Assembly: GCF_037392515.1 (NCBI RefSeq)
Contig: NC_090288.1
Span: forward strand, 930,001-994,000
Origin: Haliotis asinina
Taxonomy: Eukaryota; Mollusca; Gastropoda; Lepetellida; Haliotidae
DNA length: 64,000 nucleotides
Direction: 5' to 3'
Of this stretch, positions 38,682-52,067 are shown one piece after another (within the stretch, counting starts at the first letter, position 1; each line of letters opens with the position of its first letter). The position numbers were made by a program, and so were the translations under genes. Below the pieces are notes generated by a model. It had not been told where the DNA came from, did not search any database, and saw only the letters and a program-made list of their open reading frames with translations.

Positions 38682-39872
38682 TTTCGGTATGTATCTGCAG
38701 CCGTTGTACAACTGTTCTACCGACATTGTGTTTCACGCCAATTCTCGACATCTTCCGTTTGACTATAACGATTTGACTATAAGGTTATCTCCCTTACCAT
38801 GGTATCTCATTGTTACTGTGACAAATACCCAAGCTGACCTCATTTGCTACCACGCTCTCGTTTTTCGGTTGAAAAATTTGACTTGCCATTGCATGTGTTT
38901 GTGGCGGATGTAATTTGCACACACCATTTGTAATTTCAAAAAACCCGAATAGTTTAGTATTATGACGTGCGTTTCAGGAAAGGTGGATGTAGTCCTGTAT
39001 CAACATAAGATTTATTAAATACAACATCATGTTTACATGTGTGGTATGTGATTTACAACAATAGGTAGTATTGCTCAACTCATACCACACGGAACACACT
39101 TCCGGTGTGCTGACGTCAGTACCCCTCTTCCTTCCTCAACCAGATGTTTTATTCGCGTGCACCTGCCCATCTGAAACAGGAAATATTTTCTCGTTTCACC
39201 CAGCAGAAAACATTTGAGTCGTACCCGTGTTGTCAAACAACCGCTCATCAGTTATGTACGTGAATGACAAGAAGAGTCTTTTTCATTTTACTTGTGTGTG
39301 ATTTTCCAAGGCACGTTGGATTATCAGACCGAAACTAGCCGGCATTGCCCGGTGTCATACTGTCATAGTTTATTTACTCATACATTTAGCTTAAGGTCAT
39401 AAGATTTTAACAAGAAAAAAAATAATGAATAGAAAAAGAGAATGGCGTGGTTTTCACATCGTCTTGGAAATATTATATTACGGAAGCGTTTACAAGTAAA
39501 CCTTCATTTCCCAACAGCTGAAAGCACATTTGAGAGGATGGCATTACAATTTTGTTTCGTATGCTGTATGTTTCGTATGCTGTATGTTTCGTATGCTGTG
39601 ATCAAAACACAATCGACGCTGAACTTGACGGTCCTGGGTTTGATACCACGAACAGCGATATATACCAATGGGATACGATGCACAACCTCAGCCACCAGAT
39701 CAGTCGCCTCTTACTTAGGTTTTCGAAAGATTAATTCTGACTCGGTTCTTCACTCTGGTCGTCATTACACACATCACTGAGGTGAATCCTAATGGAATAA
39801 CTCGGCCGAGCAACCACTGTCATACTGATCGGTTCTCGCATATGGTTTGTGAATAACATCGTGTTGATATTG
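38682..39872. other. Non-coding part of duplicated unit 1
   Basis: Nothing recognised except a triple GTATGCTGTATGTTTC run near 39558-39600. Confidence 0.4.
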
Positions 39873-40032
39873 TGTGAGTGAGTTTAGTTTCACGCCGCTT
39901 TCAGCAATAATTATATTCTAGCAATATCACGGCACGGGACACCAGATATTGGCTTCACGCATTGTACCCATGTGGGGAATCGAACCCGGCGTGACGAGCC
40001 AACACATTGACCACTAGGCTACCCCACCACCG
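39873..40032 (-). mobile_element. tRNA-derived SINE
   Basis: Abalone-type SINE; GTGAGTGAG tail at left, tRNA-like head at right with GGGTTCGATTCCCC on the minus strand. Its duplicate is at 46876-47035. Confidence 0.8.
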
Positions 40033-40564
40033 CTGTTTATTATGAATGTTAATCTTCACAAATCATTGGAGAACACCACATTCATTAATTTGCTTGAAAA
40101 TAGGTTTCACAGACATAAGGTTGACTTTAGAATACCACCTAAAGATATTTTGTAGTTGTAACTGCCCTGTATATCCATATATACTTTAGTCTTCAGAGAC
40201 ACGAGTTTGTAACGCCCACACTGTTTGAAAGCTCAGTATTCAGGGTTGACTACTGCCTGTCATTACTAAGCAGTGTTATCAATACATATGTTATCCTTTG
40301 ATAGATCATGGAGGTTGGGGAGGCCACATTTTACTTCCTTTATAGTTCCATTAGGAATATTTACCTGTGTGTCAAAGTACTTATTGGCGTTTATAAAGTG
40401 TGAGTCCGCTAAATTTGTTAGAAAAATACTTTGATGATGATGAGAGCGAAGCTGCAAAACAAATCCCAAACATTCAGTTCCTGGCATACCAAAGGGATGC
40501 AACTCATCATCGCCAACTTCGTCACTACATGTGACTGGCCATGGGTCCATAAGTCTTGTATGAG

Positions 40565-40705
40565 CGGGTGAGTATGGTGTTAGGCCACATTAAGCAATAT
40601 TGTAGAGGACAACAGAAATGGGCTTCACACATTATACCCATGTGGGAAATCAAAGCCTTCATATGAAGAGCAAACACTCTATCCATTAGGTTATCCCACC
40701 ACCCC
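40565..40705 (-). mobile_element. tRNA-derived SINE, degraded
   Basis: Same family, more diverged; ends at the head in ATCCCACCACC. Its duplicate is at 47568-47708. Confidence 0.65.
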
Positions 40706-40977
40706 AAGTCTTACAGAGAAAGTAAGTGTTTATTAGAGTAAGTGTGTCTAAATTACATGTGAAACTCACCTGTGGTTCATCTATGGGCCAACAACTGGTA
40801 TCACACTGTTGTTGGGTGTAAACCAATGATTAGCCAACCAACTTGCTGCTATTAGATACAGAAGGAAATCCAGATATCCATGGTGACCTGTGCACCAGCA
40901 GTGTAGGACTAGATCATCAGTAGGTGGTTTGATGACATGTACCTGTGCCATGATGATCTGTTCTCACCTACTCTTTG

Positions 40978-41100
40978 TGGTGGGTAGCCTAGTGGTTAAA
41001 GCCTTCCCCATATGGATACAATGTGTGTGAAGCCCATTTCTCATGCTGGTGTGCCCCACAGGATATTGCTGGAATACTGTTAAACTAAACTCACTCACTA
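40978..41100 (+). mobile_element. tRNA-derived SINE, opposite orientation
   Basis: TGGGTAGCCTAGTGGTTAAA (A-box-like) starts the copy and TAAACTCACTCACT ends it. The B-box region is deleted or decayed. Its duplicate is at 47981-48103. Confidence 0.7.
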
Positions 41101-41171
41101 TAATTTGTGAAGATCATCACATTAATGTTCATCTTTTCAAATCATTTGAGAACACCAGATTAATTTGCTTG

Positions 41172-41240
41172 AGTGAGTATGATTTTACTCCTGTCAGCAA
41201 TTTTCCAGCAAAATCTGGGCAAGGGACACTTCCTTTGCTT
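41172..41240 (-). mobile_element. SINE tail fragment
   Basis: GTGAGTATGATTTTACTCCTG followed by GCAATTTTCCAGCAAAAT, a decayed SINE tail. Confidence 0.45.
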
Positions 41241-41619
41241 GAAAGAAGAGTAAAGTGTCACTGACATAATAAGGTTCACTTTAGAATATCACTAGAAGTC
41301 ATTTTGTTGAAAGCTGAGGTTAGTGGCTTATGATTTATCAATTAATTAAAATATAACCATACAAACCTTACATAGTCTATCAGGTAATTTGGTTTGTCTG
41401 AACTAAATCCCCTAAGTAAAACTAGTATATTTTTTTAGGGCAGGTAAGTTTTGGACAAGGCAGGCAAGTATTACATCTAACCAGCTCTGTGGCCCGACTA
41501 AAACTGTTGGCGTCTGATACCCTGGCCTAAGAATTATTTACTTAGTGTCCACATGCTCTGCTTATAATACTTGGAATTACTGTTTCCCTGTATTGCCAAC
41601 AGACATAATTGCTTGTGTT

Positions 41620-41735
41620 ACACAGCTGACTTTGTGTGCTGACAAGTACGTGCCTGACTGAGGGTGTGAGTTCAAACTTCCAATAGGATTCAACCCAATA
41701 CAAACGTACTAGAATCTGTACTTTTATGAGTAAAA
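41620..41735 (+). mobile_element. Second tRNA-like SINE family
   Basis: Matches 61340-61435: CTGACTTTGTGTGCTG, a decayed B box, then GTACTAGAATCTGTACTTT. Its duplicate is at 48623-48738. Confidence 0.6.
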
Positions 41736-42651
41736 ACTATCACCATTTTAACTTAACTACACAATTACATCAGGTCCATGTTTCCAGGTTGTGTAACCAG
41801 CAGGGGAAACATGCTGGTCTTGAAAGCTGGTCCACCCTGGGCACACCCATCATCAAAAAGTTACTTCCATACTCCTAATTCACACCTACAGTAGAACATT
41901 TCTTCTATCACTTATATTGTATTTTTTCCCCAAATAATTATGTAAAAGAAAACTTTCAAAGTAAATAACATAGTTCTATATTTCATTCTTATAATTGAAC
42001 ATCAGGTATTCATCTTCAAGTTTTGAATCATAGTAGTTTGGAGTGAAATGGGTGAAATAACAAGTACCCTGTAAGTGACAGGTTTTATGGAATTGTTACT
42101 GATGAGAAGCTTCTAGCTACTGATAGATGGAGACATCAAGGTTTGAGTTATAACCACCTGAAACTAACCTAGGTGCTCATGTGCTAATGACACGATAACA
42201 TGCCTCAACTCTTTCACCGAACCTGGCGTCCTCCTTTACGGCAAGCATGGGTGGCTGAAGACCATCTCGATTCAGGGAGGGAAGATATACATAAATGTGT
42301 CCAAGAGCGTCCGTCGTGGTCGTTCTCGGGTGGTAGTTTAGGATGGTGGACAAGAGACTGGGAAGACAAGAGTCGGTGTTAGAGATGAAGACAGCATGTT
42401 ATGATAAGAGGGGATACACCGAATGTTTGCCGAATACATTACATAGACAAAGGGGATAGAATTTCGGTGCACTTTGGACTTATATTGAAACAAATAGATC
42501 GTTTGAATACATGAAGTTTTAAGGAATCTTATTGAAATGATTTAGTCTATGACAAATGTAAGACTTTATATTTCAGGACACTAGATTAAACTTGAAGAGA
42601 AAGACCAACACTTCCATTTTAAAACAGAAACATACTATCTTCAATAACGAT

Positions 42652-43350
42652 TTATTCTTTCTTCAGATATTTCGACCAATCAAATTGTTGTACAACCGTG
42701 ACTCCTGCTTGCGTCATATCTTCCACGGCTTTATCCACCGGAGACATCATTCCAGACTCCTCACACCCCTTGCAACGCACGTCATAACCACTCAAGTACT
42801 TCTCCATACACAAAACACATCGCTTAAGATAGTTGCTGTCGCGAGCTCCACACATACTCAGATCAACTACGAACCCAGGGTCACCTTTCCGACTGAAATT
42901 CTGCTGAAGTTGAATAGAACTCTGTCTCACGCAACTGGTTGTCGTGCACCCACCAATCAAAACTGTTGTAATATTTTCTTCTCTGAGTTTTTGAATCCAC
43001 GCTTTAACAGCGTCTGGATCGAAATCCAGAATTCTAGTGTTAGGCTTGATAATCTCTGTGTAGGTTTTGTTTTGAAGACTGTTCGCGACTTCAGAGTCAA
43101 ATTCGAAGTCCTGTTCCCGTCTGAACAGACAACGGGTCAACAGGAGTGGCACATCGTCAGAGAGATGCTTCACGACGTCCGCAGATCGGGAGAACACTTG
43201 CGCGATGCGTGTGACATCACCAGGACCAACCGCCTGCATCCACTGACCCAGGGTGAAGGCCTTCTGCAGATCGATCAAGATGACACCAATACGCGCGGAG
43301 ACTTCCATTGCCACGGACGAACTGTTTATCACTTGATTTTCACACTGTTC
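42652..43350 (-). CDS. Isochorismatase-family cysteine hydrolase, copy 2
   Basis: Identical in sequence to the gene at 35649-36347, with ATG at 43308, an acceptor before 43350 and the stop inside AATAAA (42656-42651). Both copies are intact. If upstream exons exist within the unit, they were duplicated with it. Confidence 0.85.
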   Translation of the reverse strand, partial: EQCENQVINSSSVAMEVSARIGVILIDLQKAFTLGQWMQAVGPGDVTRIAQVFSRSADVVKHLSDDVPLLLTRCLFRREQDFEFDSEVANSLQNKTYTEIIKPNTRILDFDPDAVKAWIQKLREENITTVLIGGCTTTSCVRQSSIQLQQNFSRKGDPGFVVDLSMCGARDSNYLKRCVLCMEKYLSGYDVRCKGCEESGMMSPVDKAVEDMTQAGVTVVQQFDWSKYLKKE

Positions 43351-45047
43351 CTGAAAATAATTAATGGTTATTTTGTGAAATGCATGCCTGCAATGTCAAA
43401 ACTTGGGTTTCATCAAAAGCCTGACGGAATCGGTTAGGTATAGATTATTTATATTTAACGATTGCTGAAAGCTACTCGTGTCCAGGATCATCGGCTCTGA
43501 TTGTTTTACACATGTTTCAATCAAAATATGTAAAGGATGGTGTAAAGACGCTGTGCCCATAAAACAACCGACTCGTGATTTCTTATGACGCTACATTATA
43601 TGTTTCTAATCAACAGTTAAACAAGCGATAGATAGTGAGCGAAACGTCAGTAAAATATGAAATCACTTTACCATCGAAATATGAATCTAAATATTTAATC
43701 ACATCCATTAACAATATCACAATAAGAAAAAAAAATATTGAACACTTTATTGTTAACTTCTTATATAACAGTTGTTGGACGGATGTTGAGTACACTAATG
43801 TCGCAGTGTCATATCATCGGGTAGATGATAGAGCGGAGAGCCGCGATGGGGTCTGACAGTCACAGTGGACTGCCGTCCTGATTGGTCCTAACACTGTACT
43901 GCTGTACACGGCACTGCGGGGTTATGACTCGAAGACGCGATTAAGACTCCATCGCTGCTCTTTGCCAGAATTGATGGCACTCGAAATAACAACGATAAAC
44001 AGTATTACATTCTGGTAACAACAACACGTAGACGCCTAGCTGGGAGCATGAGATTGCGATCAAGTTGATACCAAGTCAAAGTTGGTCTCTTTCATTCAAA
44101 TGAAACTTCGTCGCCGCGTGGCAAGCTGTAAGACCTTTCCCGGGACGATTCACTTGGGAAGCTGAAGAACTCTTGGTCAGACATGGACATATTTCCCCTG
44201 GACAGACAACTCCGAATTTTACTGATCTGGTTAACACGAGTTACCTCCCTTGGACTATTGAAGGCGGAAAGGTGTGTTTAATATAAAATATCAAGAATAA
44301 ATAGTATGTAGTCCAATGCATGTACATCATTTATGTTAAGCAACGATTTAAATATTGTAAACCAGTCGCATGGCCTTTGGAAGTGAGAAAGGGAAGCCCG
44401 ATGTGATGGATGAATCTGTGGCAGAATTGCCGCAATCATCGTGTATCTATCAATAAAATATGATATATAGAATAGCCAGTTTCATAAGATGTAGAAATAT
44501 TTGCAAATTTATTAGCAGTTTTCCGGAAATGTCACGTGTGGAATCGTACACACATAAAAGAACTGTGTGATAAATGTCATCGAAGACTGATTTTATAAAG
44601 TGACAAGGAGCAAATACTGTCAAACATTAAAACAGAACCGTAGTGTTTCACCAGGGATATATTTGGCACCATTCGGATTAGTGAATGTGACGTTTTGTCT
44701 CGTGACTGCATAATGATGAGGTGATATTCTCGTAACCGCCATAGGAAACCCGATTTTGTCAGTTTACTCAAAAGGTGCTACAGTCTGAAGAGATTCTAAG
44801 CTGAACACAATCCTTGGCCATGCATGACGAACCATCCCTAGTGTAAAGTAGCAATGTGCCCTTTACAGATTATAGTCCACTTTATCCATGTGCAGAGCTG
44901 AATAGGTGCCCTGGCAGCGATCTTTACAGCCACAGTGGGATTCACAGCACAATGGATGCTCGTTCCCTCCATTCTCGTGAGAAGATATACTCTATCGACA
45001 ACTGCTCTGCACGTTTTCCATGTCAAAACATTGATTACAGAACAGTC

Positions 45048-45684
45048 TCGTTTCCTGTTTACTTGGTTCCGTCTTATTGCGCAACTTACTGTGATAACCA
45101 GTCCAGAAGTGTTTGACTATGTCATTTAAGTGGATGCATAAATATTAATCAGTATGATGTGATAAGTCTACGCACTTGCATATTGCAACACTGAGCTCCC
45201 TCTAATCCTTCCAATCCTACAGCGTGCTCTGTTGTTCAACGAGCTCTGACACACGGAAACCTGGAAATCGTGGAAATCTAAAAACGAGGCTCTGCCGCTA
45301 ACTTTGGCTGTCTGTGACGATTCTGATATTACATCAACCTCATTGTGCGTCACAGAACTACACTGAATGACCGTAAAGAACACATAACATGTTTAACCAG
45401 TGAGCCAGATGCATCGTGAACCATTTTACGACCTTATCAAACAGGGGCAATCTGTGATTCCACAGTTAAGATATGCTGCCTGAACCTCGACATAAAGTAG
45501 AGAAAGACGGTGTTATTAAAATTTGAAATTAAGAGTCATTCGTATATTCCATTTCCTTATGAAACAAGGAAATGGAATTTGGTTTAACCAGAGCTGTTTG
45601 TGCTGTCAATTTCCACTTTCACACGAGAAAATTCGGATCGGCTGAAAAGTAGGTCAGTGTCTGAACAGGTTAATGAGACTTATG
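45048..45684. repeat. Dispersed about 600-bp repeat, copy 3
   Basis: Duplicate of 38045-38681. Confidence 0.6.
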
Positions 45685-46875
45685 TTTCGGTATGTATCTG
45701 CAGCCGTTGTACAACTGTTCTACCGACATTGTGTTTCACGCCAATTCTCGACATCTTCCGTTTGACTATAACGATTTGACTATAAGGTTATCTCCCTTAC
45801 CATGGTATCTCATTGTTACTGTGACAAATACCCAAGCTGACCTCATTTGCTACCACGCTCTCGTTTTTCGGTTGAAAAATTTGACTTGCCATTGCATGTG
45901 TTTGTGGCGGATGTAATTTGCACACACCATTTGTAATTTCAAAAAACCCGAATAGTTTAGTATTATGACGTGCGTTTCAGGAAAGGTGGATGTAGTCCTG
46001 TATCAACATAAGATTTATTAAATACAACATCATGTTTACATGTGTGGTATGTGATTTACAACAATAGGTAGTATTGCTCAACTCATACCACACGGAACAC
46101 ACTTCCGGTGTGCTGACGTCAGTACCCCTCTTCCTTCCTCAACCAGATGTTTTATTCGCGTGCACCTGCCCATCTGAAACAGGAAATATTTTCTCGTTTC
46201 ACCCAGCAGAAAACATTTGAGTCGTACCCGTGTTGTCAAACAACCGCTCATCAGTTATGTACGTGAATGACAAGAAGAGTCTTTTTCATTTTACTTGTGT
46301 GTGATTTTCCAAGGCACGTTGGATTATCAGACCGAAACTAGCCGGCATTGCCCGGTGTCATACTGTCATAGTTTATTTACTCATACATTTAGCTTAAGGT
46401 CATAAGATTTTAACAAGAAAAAAAATAATGAATAGAAAAAGAGAATGGCGTGGTTTTCACATCGTCTTGGAAATATTATATTACGGAAGCGTTTACAAGT
46501 AAACCTTCATTTCCCAACAGCTGAAAGCACATTTGAGAGGATGGCATTACAATTTTGTTTCGTATGCTGTATGTTTCGTATGCTGTATGTTTCGTATGCT
46601 GTGATCAAAACACAATCGACGCTGAACTTGACGGTCCTGGGTTTGATACCACGAACAGCGATATATACCAATGGGATACGATGCACAACCTCAGCCACCA
46701 GATCAGTCGCCTCTTACTTAGGTTTTCGAAAGATTAATTCTGACTCGGTTCTTCACTCTGGTCGTCATTACACACATCACTGAGGTGAATCCTAATGGAA
46801 TAACTCGGCCGAGCAACCACTGTCATACTGATCGGTTCTCGCATATGGTTTGTGAATAACATCGTGTTGATATTG

Positions 46876-47035
46876 TGTGAGTGAGTTTAGTTTCACGCCG
46901 CTTTCAGCAATAATTATATTCTAGCAATATCACGGCACGGGACACCAGATATTGGCTTCACGCATTGTACCCATGTGGGGAATCGAACCCGGCGTGACGA
47001 GCCAACACATTGACCACTAGGCTACCCCACCACCG
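46876..47035 (-). mobile_element. tRNA-derived SINE
   Basis: Duplicate of 39873-40032. Confidence 0.8.
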
Positions 47036-47567
47036 CTGTTTATTATGAATGTTAATCTTCACAAATCATTGGAGAACACCACATTCATTAATTTGCTTGA
47101 AAATAGGTTTCACAGACATAAGGTTGACTTTAGAATACCACCTAAAGATATTTTGTAGTTGTAACTGCCCTGTATATCCATATATACTTTAGTCTTCAGA
47201 GACACGAGTTTGTAACGCCCACACTGTTTGAAAGCTCAGTATTCAGGGTTGACTACTGCCTGTCATTACTAAGCAGTGTTATCAATACATATGTTATCCT
47301 TTGATAGATCATGGAGGTTGGGGAGGCCACATTTTACTTCCTTTATAGTTCCATTAGGAATATTTACCTGTGTGTCAAAGTACTTATTGGCGTTTATAAA
47401 GTGTGAGTCCGCTAAATTTGTTAGAAAAATACTTTGATGATGATGAGAGCGAAGCTGCAAAACAAATCCCAAACATTCAGTTCCTGGCATACCAAAGGGA
47501 TGCAACTCATCATCGCCAACTTCGTCACTACATGTGACTGGCCATGGGTCCATAAGTCTTGTATGAG

Positions 47568-47708
47568 CGGGTGAGTATGGTGTTAGGCCACATTAAGCAA
47601 TATTGTAGAGGACAACAGAAATGGGCTTCACACATTATACCCATGTGGGAAATCAAAGCCTTCATATGAAGAGCAAACACTCTATCCATTAGGTTATCCC
47701 ACCACCCC
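47568..47708 (-). mobile_element. tRNA-derived SINE, degraded
   Basis: Duplicate of 40565-40705. Confidence 0.65.
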
Positions 47709-47980
47709 AAGTCTTACAGAGAAAGTAAGTGTTTATTAGAGTAAGTGTGTCTAAATTACATGTGAAACTCACCTGTGGTTCATCTATGGGCCAATAACTG
47801 GTATCACACTGTTGTTGGGTGTAAACCAATGATTAGCCAACCAACTTGCTGCTATTAGATACAGAAGGAAATCCAGATATCCATGGTGACCTGTGCACCA
47901 GCAGTGTAGGACTAGATCATCAGTAAGTGGTTTGATGACATGTACCTGTGCCATGATGATCTGTTCTCACCTACTCTTTG

Positions 47981-48103
47981 TGGTGGGTAGCCTAGTGGTT
48001 AAAGCCTTCCCCATATGGATACAATGTGTGTGAAGCCCATTTCTCATGCTGGTGTGCCCCACAGGATATTGCTGGAATACTGTTAAACTAAACTCACTCA
48101 CTA
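47981..48103 (+). mobile_element. tRNA-derived SINE, opposite orientation
   Basis: Duplicate of 40978-41100. Confidence 0.7.
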
Positions 48104-48622
48104 TAATTTGTGAAGATCATCACATTAATGTTCATCTTTTCAAATCATTTGAGAACACCAGATTAATTTGCTTGAGTGAGTATGATTTTACTCCTGTCAG
48201 CAATTTTCCAGCAAAATCTGGGCAAGGGACACTTCCTTTGCTTGAAAGAAGAGTAAAGTGTCACTGACATAATAAGGTTCACTTTAGAATATCACTAGAA
48301 GTCATTTTGTTGAAAGCTGAGGTTAGTGGCTTATGATTTATCAATTAATTAAAATATAACCATACAAACCTTACATAGTCTATCAGGTAATTTGGTTTGT
48401 CTGAACTAAATCCCCTAAGTAAAACTAGTATATTTTTTTAGGGCAGGTAAGTTTTGGACAAGGCAGGCAAGTATTACATCTAACCAGCTCTGTGGCCCGA
48501 CTAAAACTGTTGGCGTCTGATACCCTGGCCTAAGAATTATTTACTTAGTGTCCACATGCTCTGCTTATAATACTTGGAATTACTGTTTCCCTGCATTGCC
48601 AACAGACATAATTGCTTGTGTT

Positions 48623-48738
48623 ACACAGCTGACTTTGTGTGCTGACAAGTACGTGCCTGACTGAGGGTGTGAGTTCAAACTTCCAATAGGATTCAACCCA
48701 ATACAAACGTACTAGAATCTGTACTTTTATGAGTAAAA
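48623..48738 (+). mobile_element. Second tRNA-like SINE family
   Basis: Duplicate of 41620-41735. Confidence 0.6.
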
Positions 48739-49191
48739 ACTATCACCATTTTAACTTAACTACACAATTACATCAGGTCCATGTTTCCAGGTTGTGTAAC
48801 CAGCAGGGGAAACATGCTGGTCTTGAAAGCTGGTCCACCCTGGGCACACCCATCATCAAAAAGTTACTTCCATACTCCTAATTCACACCTACAGTAGAAC
48901 ATTTCTTCTATCACTTATATTGTATTTTTTCCCCAAATAATTATGTAAAAGAAAACTTTCAAAGTAAATAACATAGTTCTATATTTCATTCTTATAATTG
49001 AACATCAGGTATTCATCTTCAAGTTTTGAATCATAGTAGTTTGGAGTGAAATGGGTGAAATAACAAGTACCCTGTAAGTGACAGGTTTTATGGAATTGTT
49101 ACTGATGAGAAGCTTCTAGCTACTGATAGATGGAGACATCAAGGTTTGAGTTATAACCACCTGAAACTAACCTAGGTGCTCATGTAGTTGA

Positions 49192-50395
49192 TGACGCATG
49201 ACTTGTACGAGTCACACCCTGGAACAAATACCAAGACGCATATTGACTCGGTATGTAGCATTTGGAACACTAGTTCAGCACACAAGGCATAAGTCCAGAC
49301 ACCTTCCCATTTAAACATAACACACCTCAGGGGCACCATACTCACTGTATCGAAACTCTCATCAAATCTGATAACAAAATATACTTTATTCTGAAAACTT
49401 AACATCATCTTCAATAGGAAGAATAAAGAATATATACTTAAAATGTTTGGAACATCTGTGAAAAAAATTCACAGCCATAAAAATATTGGTAGTAAACACA
49501 GGGCTGCCTCACTGACTTTGGCACATCGAGGTCCAGGTAGAAACAGCCCCACTTCTGGGACCAGTTGACTGATGGCCACTCCATGGAATAACAAGCACAT
49601 CAAAGCTTGCTTGCAGGGGTCACTTCGACCTGTTCCTATGGTCAGAACAAAAAATGGACATCATTTGCAGCTCTGTAAATGGGAGTCTTGCAAATAGAGA
49701 TAGGCTTGGACCTAGTTCCTGGCCAGGTGGAACCACTGTTGAGACACATAAAGCCCATGGACAAGGTCCTGGAGAAGAACTGCATCAGCATGCCTTCAAA
49801 CACAAAACACCAGCAAAACTCAGGGTAGTTGTGGAAACTTTCCTTTCCATTGACATAAAACAAACACTGTAGTTTTCCTATGAGGACACATTACGATTTC
49901 AAGGACAACATGATGAAAGGCTTGGGTCAGGTTTCCCTGAAACTTCTTGCGATTACGGTTTCAAGCACATCTAGGCACCGCCATGTTTCCCTGTTACTGG
50001 GATCGACGAATATGGCTACCAGTGCACACCCACCCTGTTACAGGTTTCACCTCATTCACTGGCTGTTCTACTGCAAGGGGCACCGAAACCTGAACAACAT
50101 ATGGATAATGTTGATGTTCAATTTTGAGAGGACAATTCCACTGTAGCTGTACTTCACACTACAAGAATGGATGCCAAATGATGGAATTTTTATGGAGTCA
50201 AGAAGGTTTTGAAGTGTTACATACTGTCTTGTTGACTTCTAAGGGAGAGGAATCACCTTTGTCACTTAGCAGCAACTTTGAGAATTCCTTGAAATAAAAC
50301 TTTTCACATTTTCACTGGTGTACAGCGATTGCCTTCCTCAACCACAGAACGATTTCATCAAACAATCAAAATCACATTCATTTCACACATGTACG
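49192..50395. other. Non-coding, nothing recognised
   Basis: Small open frames only. Could contain 3' UTR of minus-strand transcripts. Confidence 0.4.
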
Positions 50396-50401
50396 TTTAT
50401 T
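50396..50401 (-). terminator. Candidate polyadenylation signal
   Basis: AATAAA on the minus strand about 800 bp after the candidate terminal exon at 51207-51293. Confidence 0.3.
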
Positions 50402-51206
50402 TCACATACCTAAAAGAATGAGTACACATCACTTGGGAATCAACAAGTAAAACCATCTGTCACAATACTGAAGCACTGGTCCACAAAATATAATTAATTC
50501 AATTTCTTGATCCAACATGGCTCCTTCCGGATAAAGAAATACCACAAAAACACAGGCTATATTATATTAATGAGTATGCCATGCATGTATTACACAACAC
50601 ATATTATCTTGCCATCATCAGGGAAAGCGCCTCTTCCAACTACAAGCGGAGTAAGGGTTAGCCCTAAACCAACAAAAGCCTTGACTGGGAAGGCAGCAGC
50701 TAGACTCATCACTGGCACGACTTCCTACACTCTCCAGGAACAGTTTCCAGCATTCTAATTTCCAACTTTGACAACATCTTGTATTTAATTTTGAACACAA
50801 CAGCGATTCAGCTCATTTTCCCCCAAACCAATGAATTTCCAAAACACATCTTTCATATTTTCACAAAAGAGAATTCATGGTGTTGAACTTCGCAATTGTG
50901 CATACTTTCTGTTGGAAAAGAAACTTCCTTCCATTAAGAAATCTAAACGTTGTCATGGTTGAAAATTGCTCTGTGTGGAACTACACAACAACCCTTGTAA
51001 CACTGTATAAACAAACTACCATTCACGAGATTCACATGGCACTTCCCATGAACATGTTTCTTCGACTGGCTCTCACTGCTTGGAATGAAAAGTGTATGGA
51101 GCACATTGTTCAGTCTCATACTGTGGCTGTAGCAGATAACCACATTATAGGGAACATTTGGATGACAGAAGCTTTCCTTTTTCCAACACTCAATTTGGCA
51201 CAGTTT

Positions 51207-51293
51207 TCACACATCCATATTTTCAAATGAATTCATGTCTTCATTATTCAGAATCCTCCTCCAATCTCCTTTGAAACTGTGACTTTGCGTGAC
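51207..51293 (-). CDS. Candidate terminal exon, unidentified
   Basis: Acceptor TAATTTTTACAG then an open frame. Joined after the 52025-52067 exon it reads RSRKVTVSKEIGGGF-stop; in another frame it stays open to 51207. I do not recognise the protein. It lies downstream of RBM15 on the same strand, so it could be a 3' alternative exon of that gene or a separate small gene. Confidence 0.3.
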   Translation of the reverse strand, partial: VTQSHSFKGDWRRILNNEDMNSFENMDV

Positions 51294-51661
51294 CTGTAAA
51301 AATTATTGTTGATTAATTACTGCAAACAGACTCAAATATTATGCATGTATTCAATGATAATAATCTTGTAACCACAAAAAAGGCAATTCTCTTGTATAAG
51401 TTGATTTTAAATATGTTCAATCATGCAAATAGTTGTAGTTTCCTGGAGTGCAAAAGTACTATCCACTTATCAGTGTACAAAGGCTAACAAGCAAACACAT
51501 CAGAATGATGACCAGTCTGTAATATCAGTACATGTGTCATATGACTTTGGGCCAACCATTTTATGTTGAGCTGACACATTTCCTTATCACACTCTCCTGT
51601 GTCGACATAGCACTGTAGATTTATCTCCTACACTTGCTACACACAAAGATCTGTTCTCAAG

Positions 51662-51830
51662 GTGAGTGAGTGAGTGAGTGGGTATGTTTGTTTTACGCTG
51701 CTTCAGCAATATTACAGAGATATCAATATGTGTATGCATGTGTGTGTGCGTATGTGTGCGCGTATGTGTGCGTGCATGTATGTGTATGTGCGTATGTGTG
51801 TGTGCATGTATGCGTGTGCGTGTGAGATTT
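51662..51830. repeat. SINE tail fragment and (GT)n-rich tract
   Basis: GTGAGTGAGTGAGTGAGTGG and GCTTCAGCAATATTACAGAG match a SINE tail and are followed by an impure TGTG/TGCG tract. Confidence 0.7.
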
Positions 51831-52024
51831 AAAACTGACCTAGCACTGGTGAAGCAATAACGTTAACTATAAATAGCTCAGAAACAAATACAAATTCTTT
51901 TTTTTTAATTGTAAAAGAATACATCATACACTCATGACTAAAGACTGCTTGCAGACAGTTCTCAAATTGATCCAAGGCACATAATACACAGACAACAGTA
52001 CAAGTGCATACATTGATATCTTAC

Positions 52025-52067
52025 CTCCACACGTTAAACTGGGCTGGATGTTGTTTCATGTGATAAA
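52025..52067 (-). CDS. Candidate 43-bp internal exon, unidentified
   Basis: Acceptor TTTTTGTCATTTCAG and donor GAG/GTAAGA bracket an open frame reading YHMKQHPAQFNVWR. The phase fits the next candidate exon at 51293. Both splice sites are good, but the identity is unknown. Confidence 0.35.

Larger units (their letters stand above)
35186..42188. repeat. Tandem duplication, unit 1 (7,003 bp)
   Basis: Positions 35186-42182 equal 42189-49185 at a constant offset of 7,003 bp. By eye only three differences, all transitions: 40792 C/T, 40923 G/A and 41591 T/C. The unit carries the isochorismatase-like gene, one dispersed repeat and four SINE pieces. Confidence 0.97.
42189..49191. repeat. Tandem duplication, unit 2 (7,003 bp)
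   Basis: Near-identical head-to-tail copy of unit 1; exact matching ends at 49185. Contents repeat those of unit 1 at +7,003. Confidence 0.97.
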
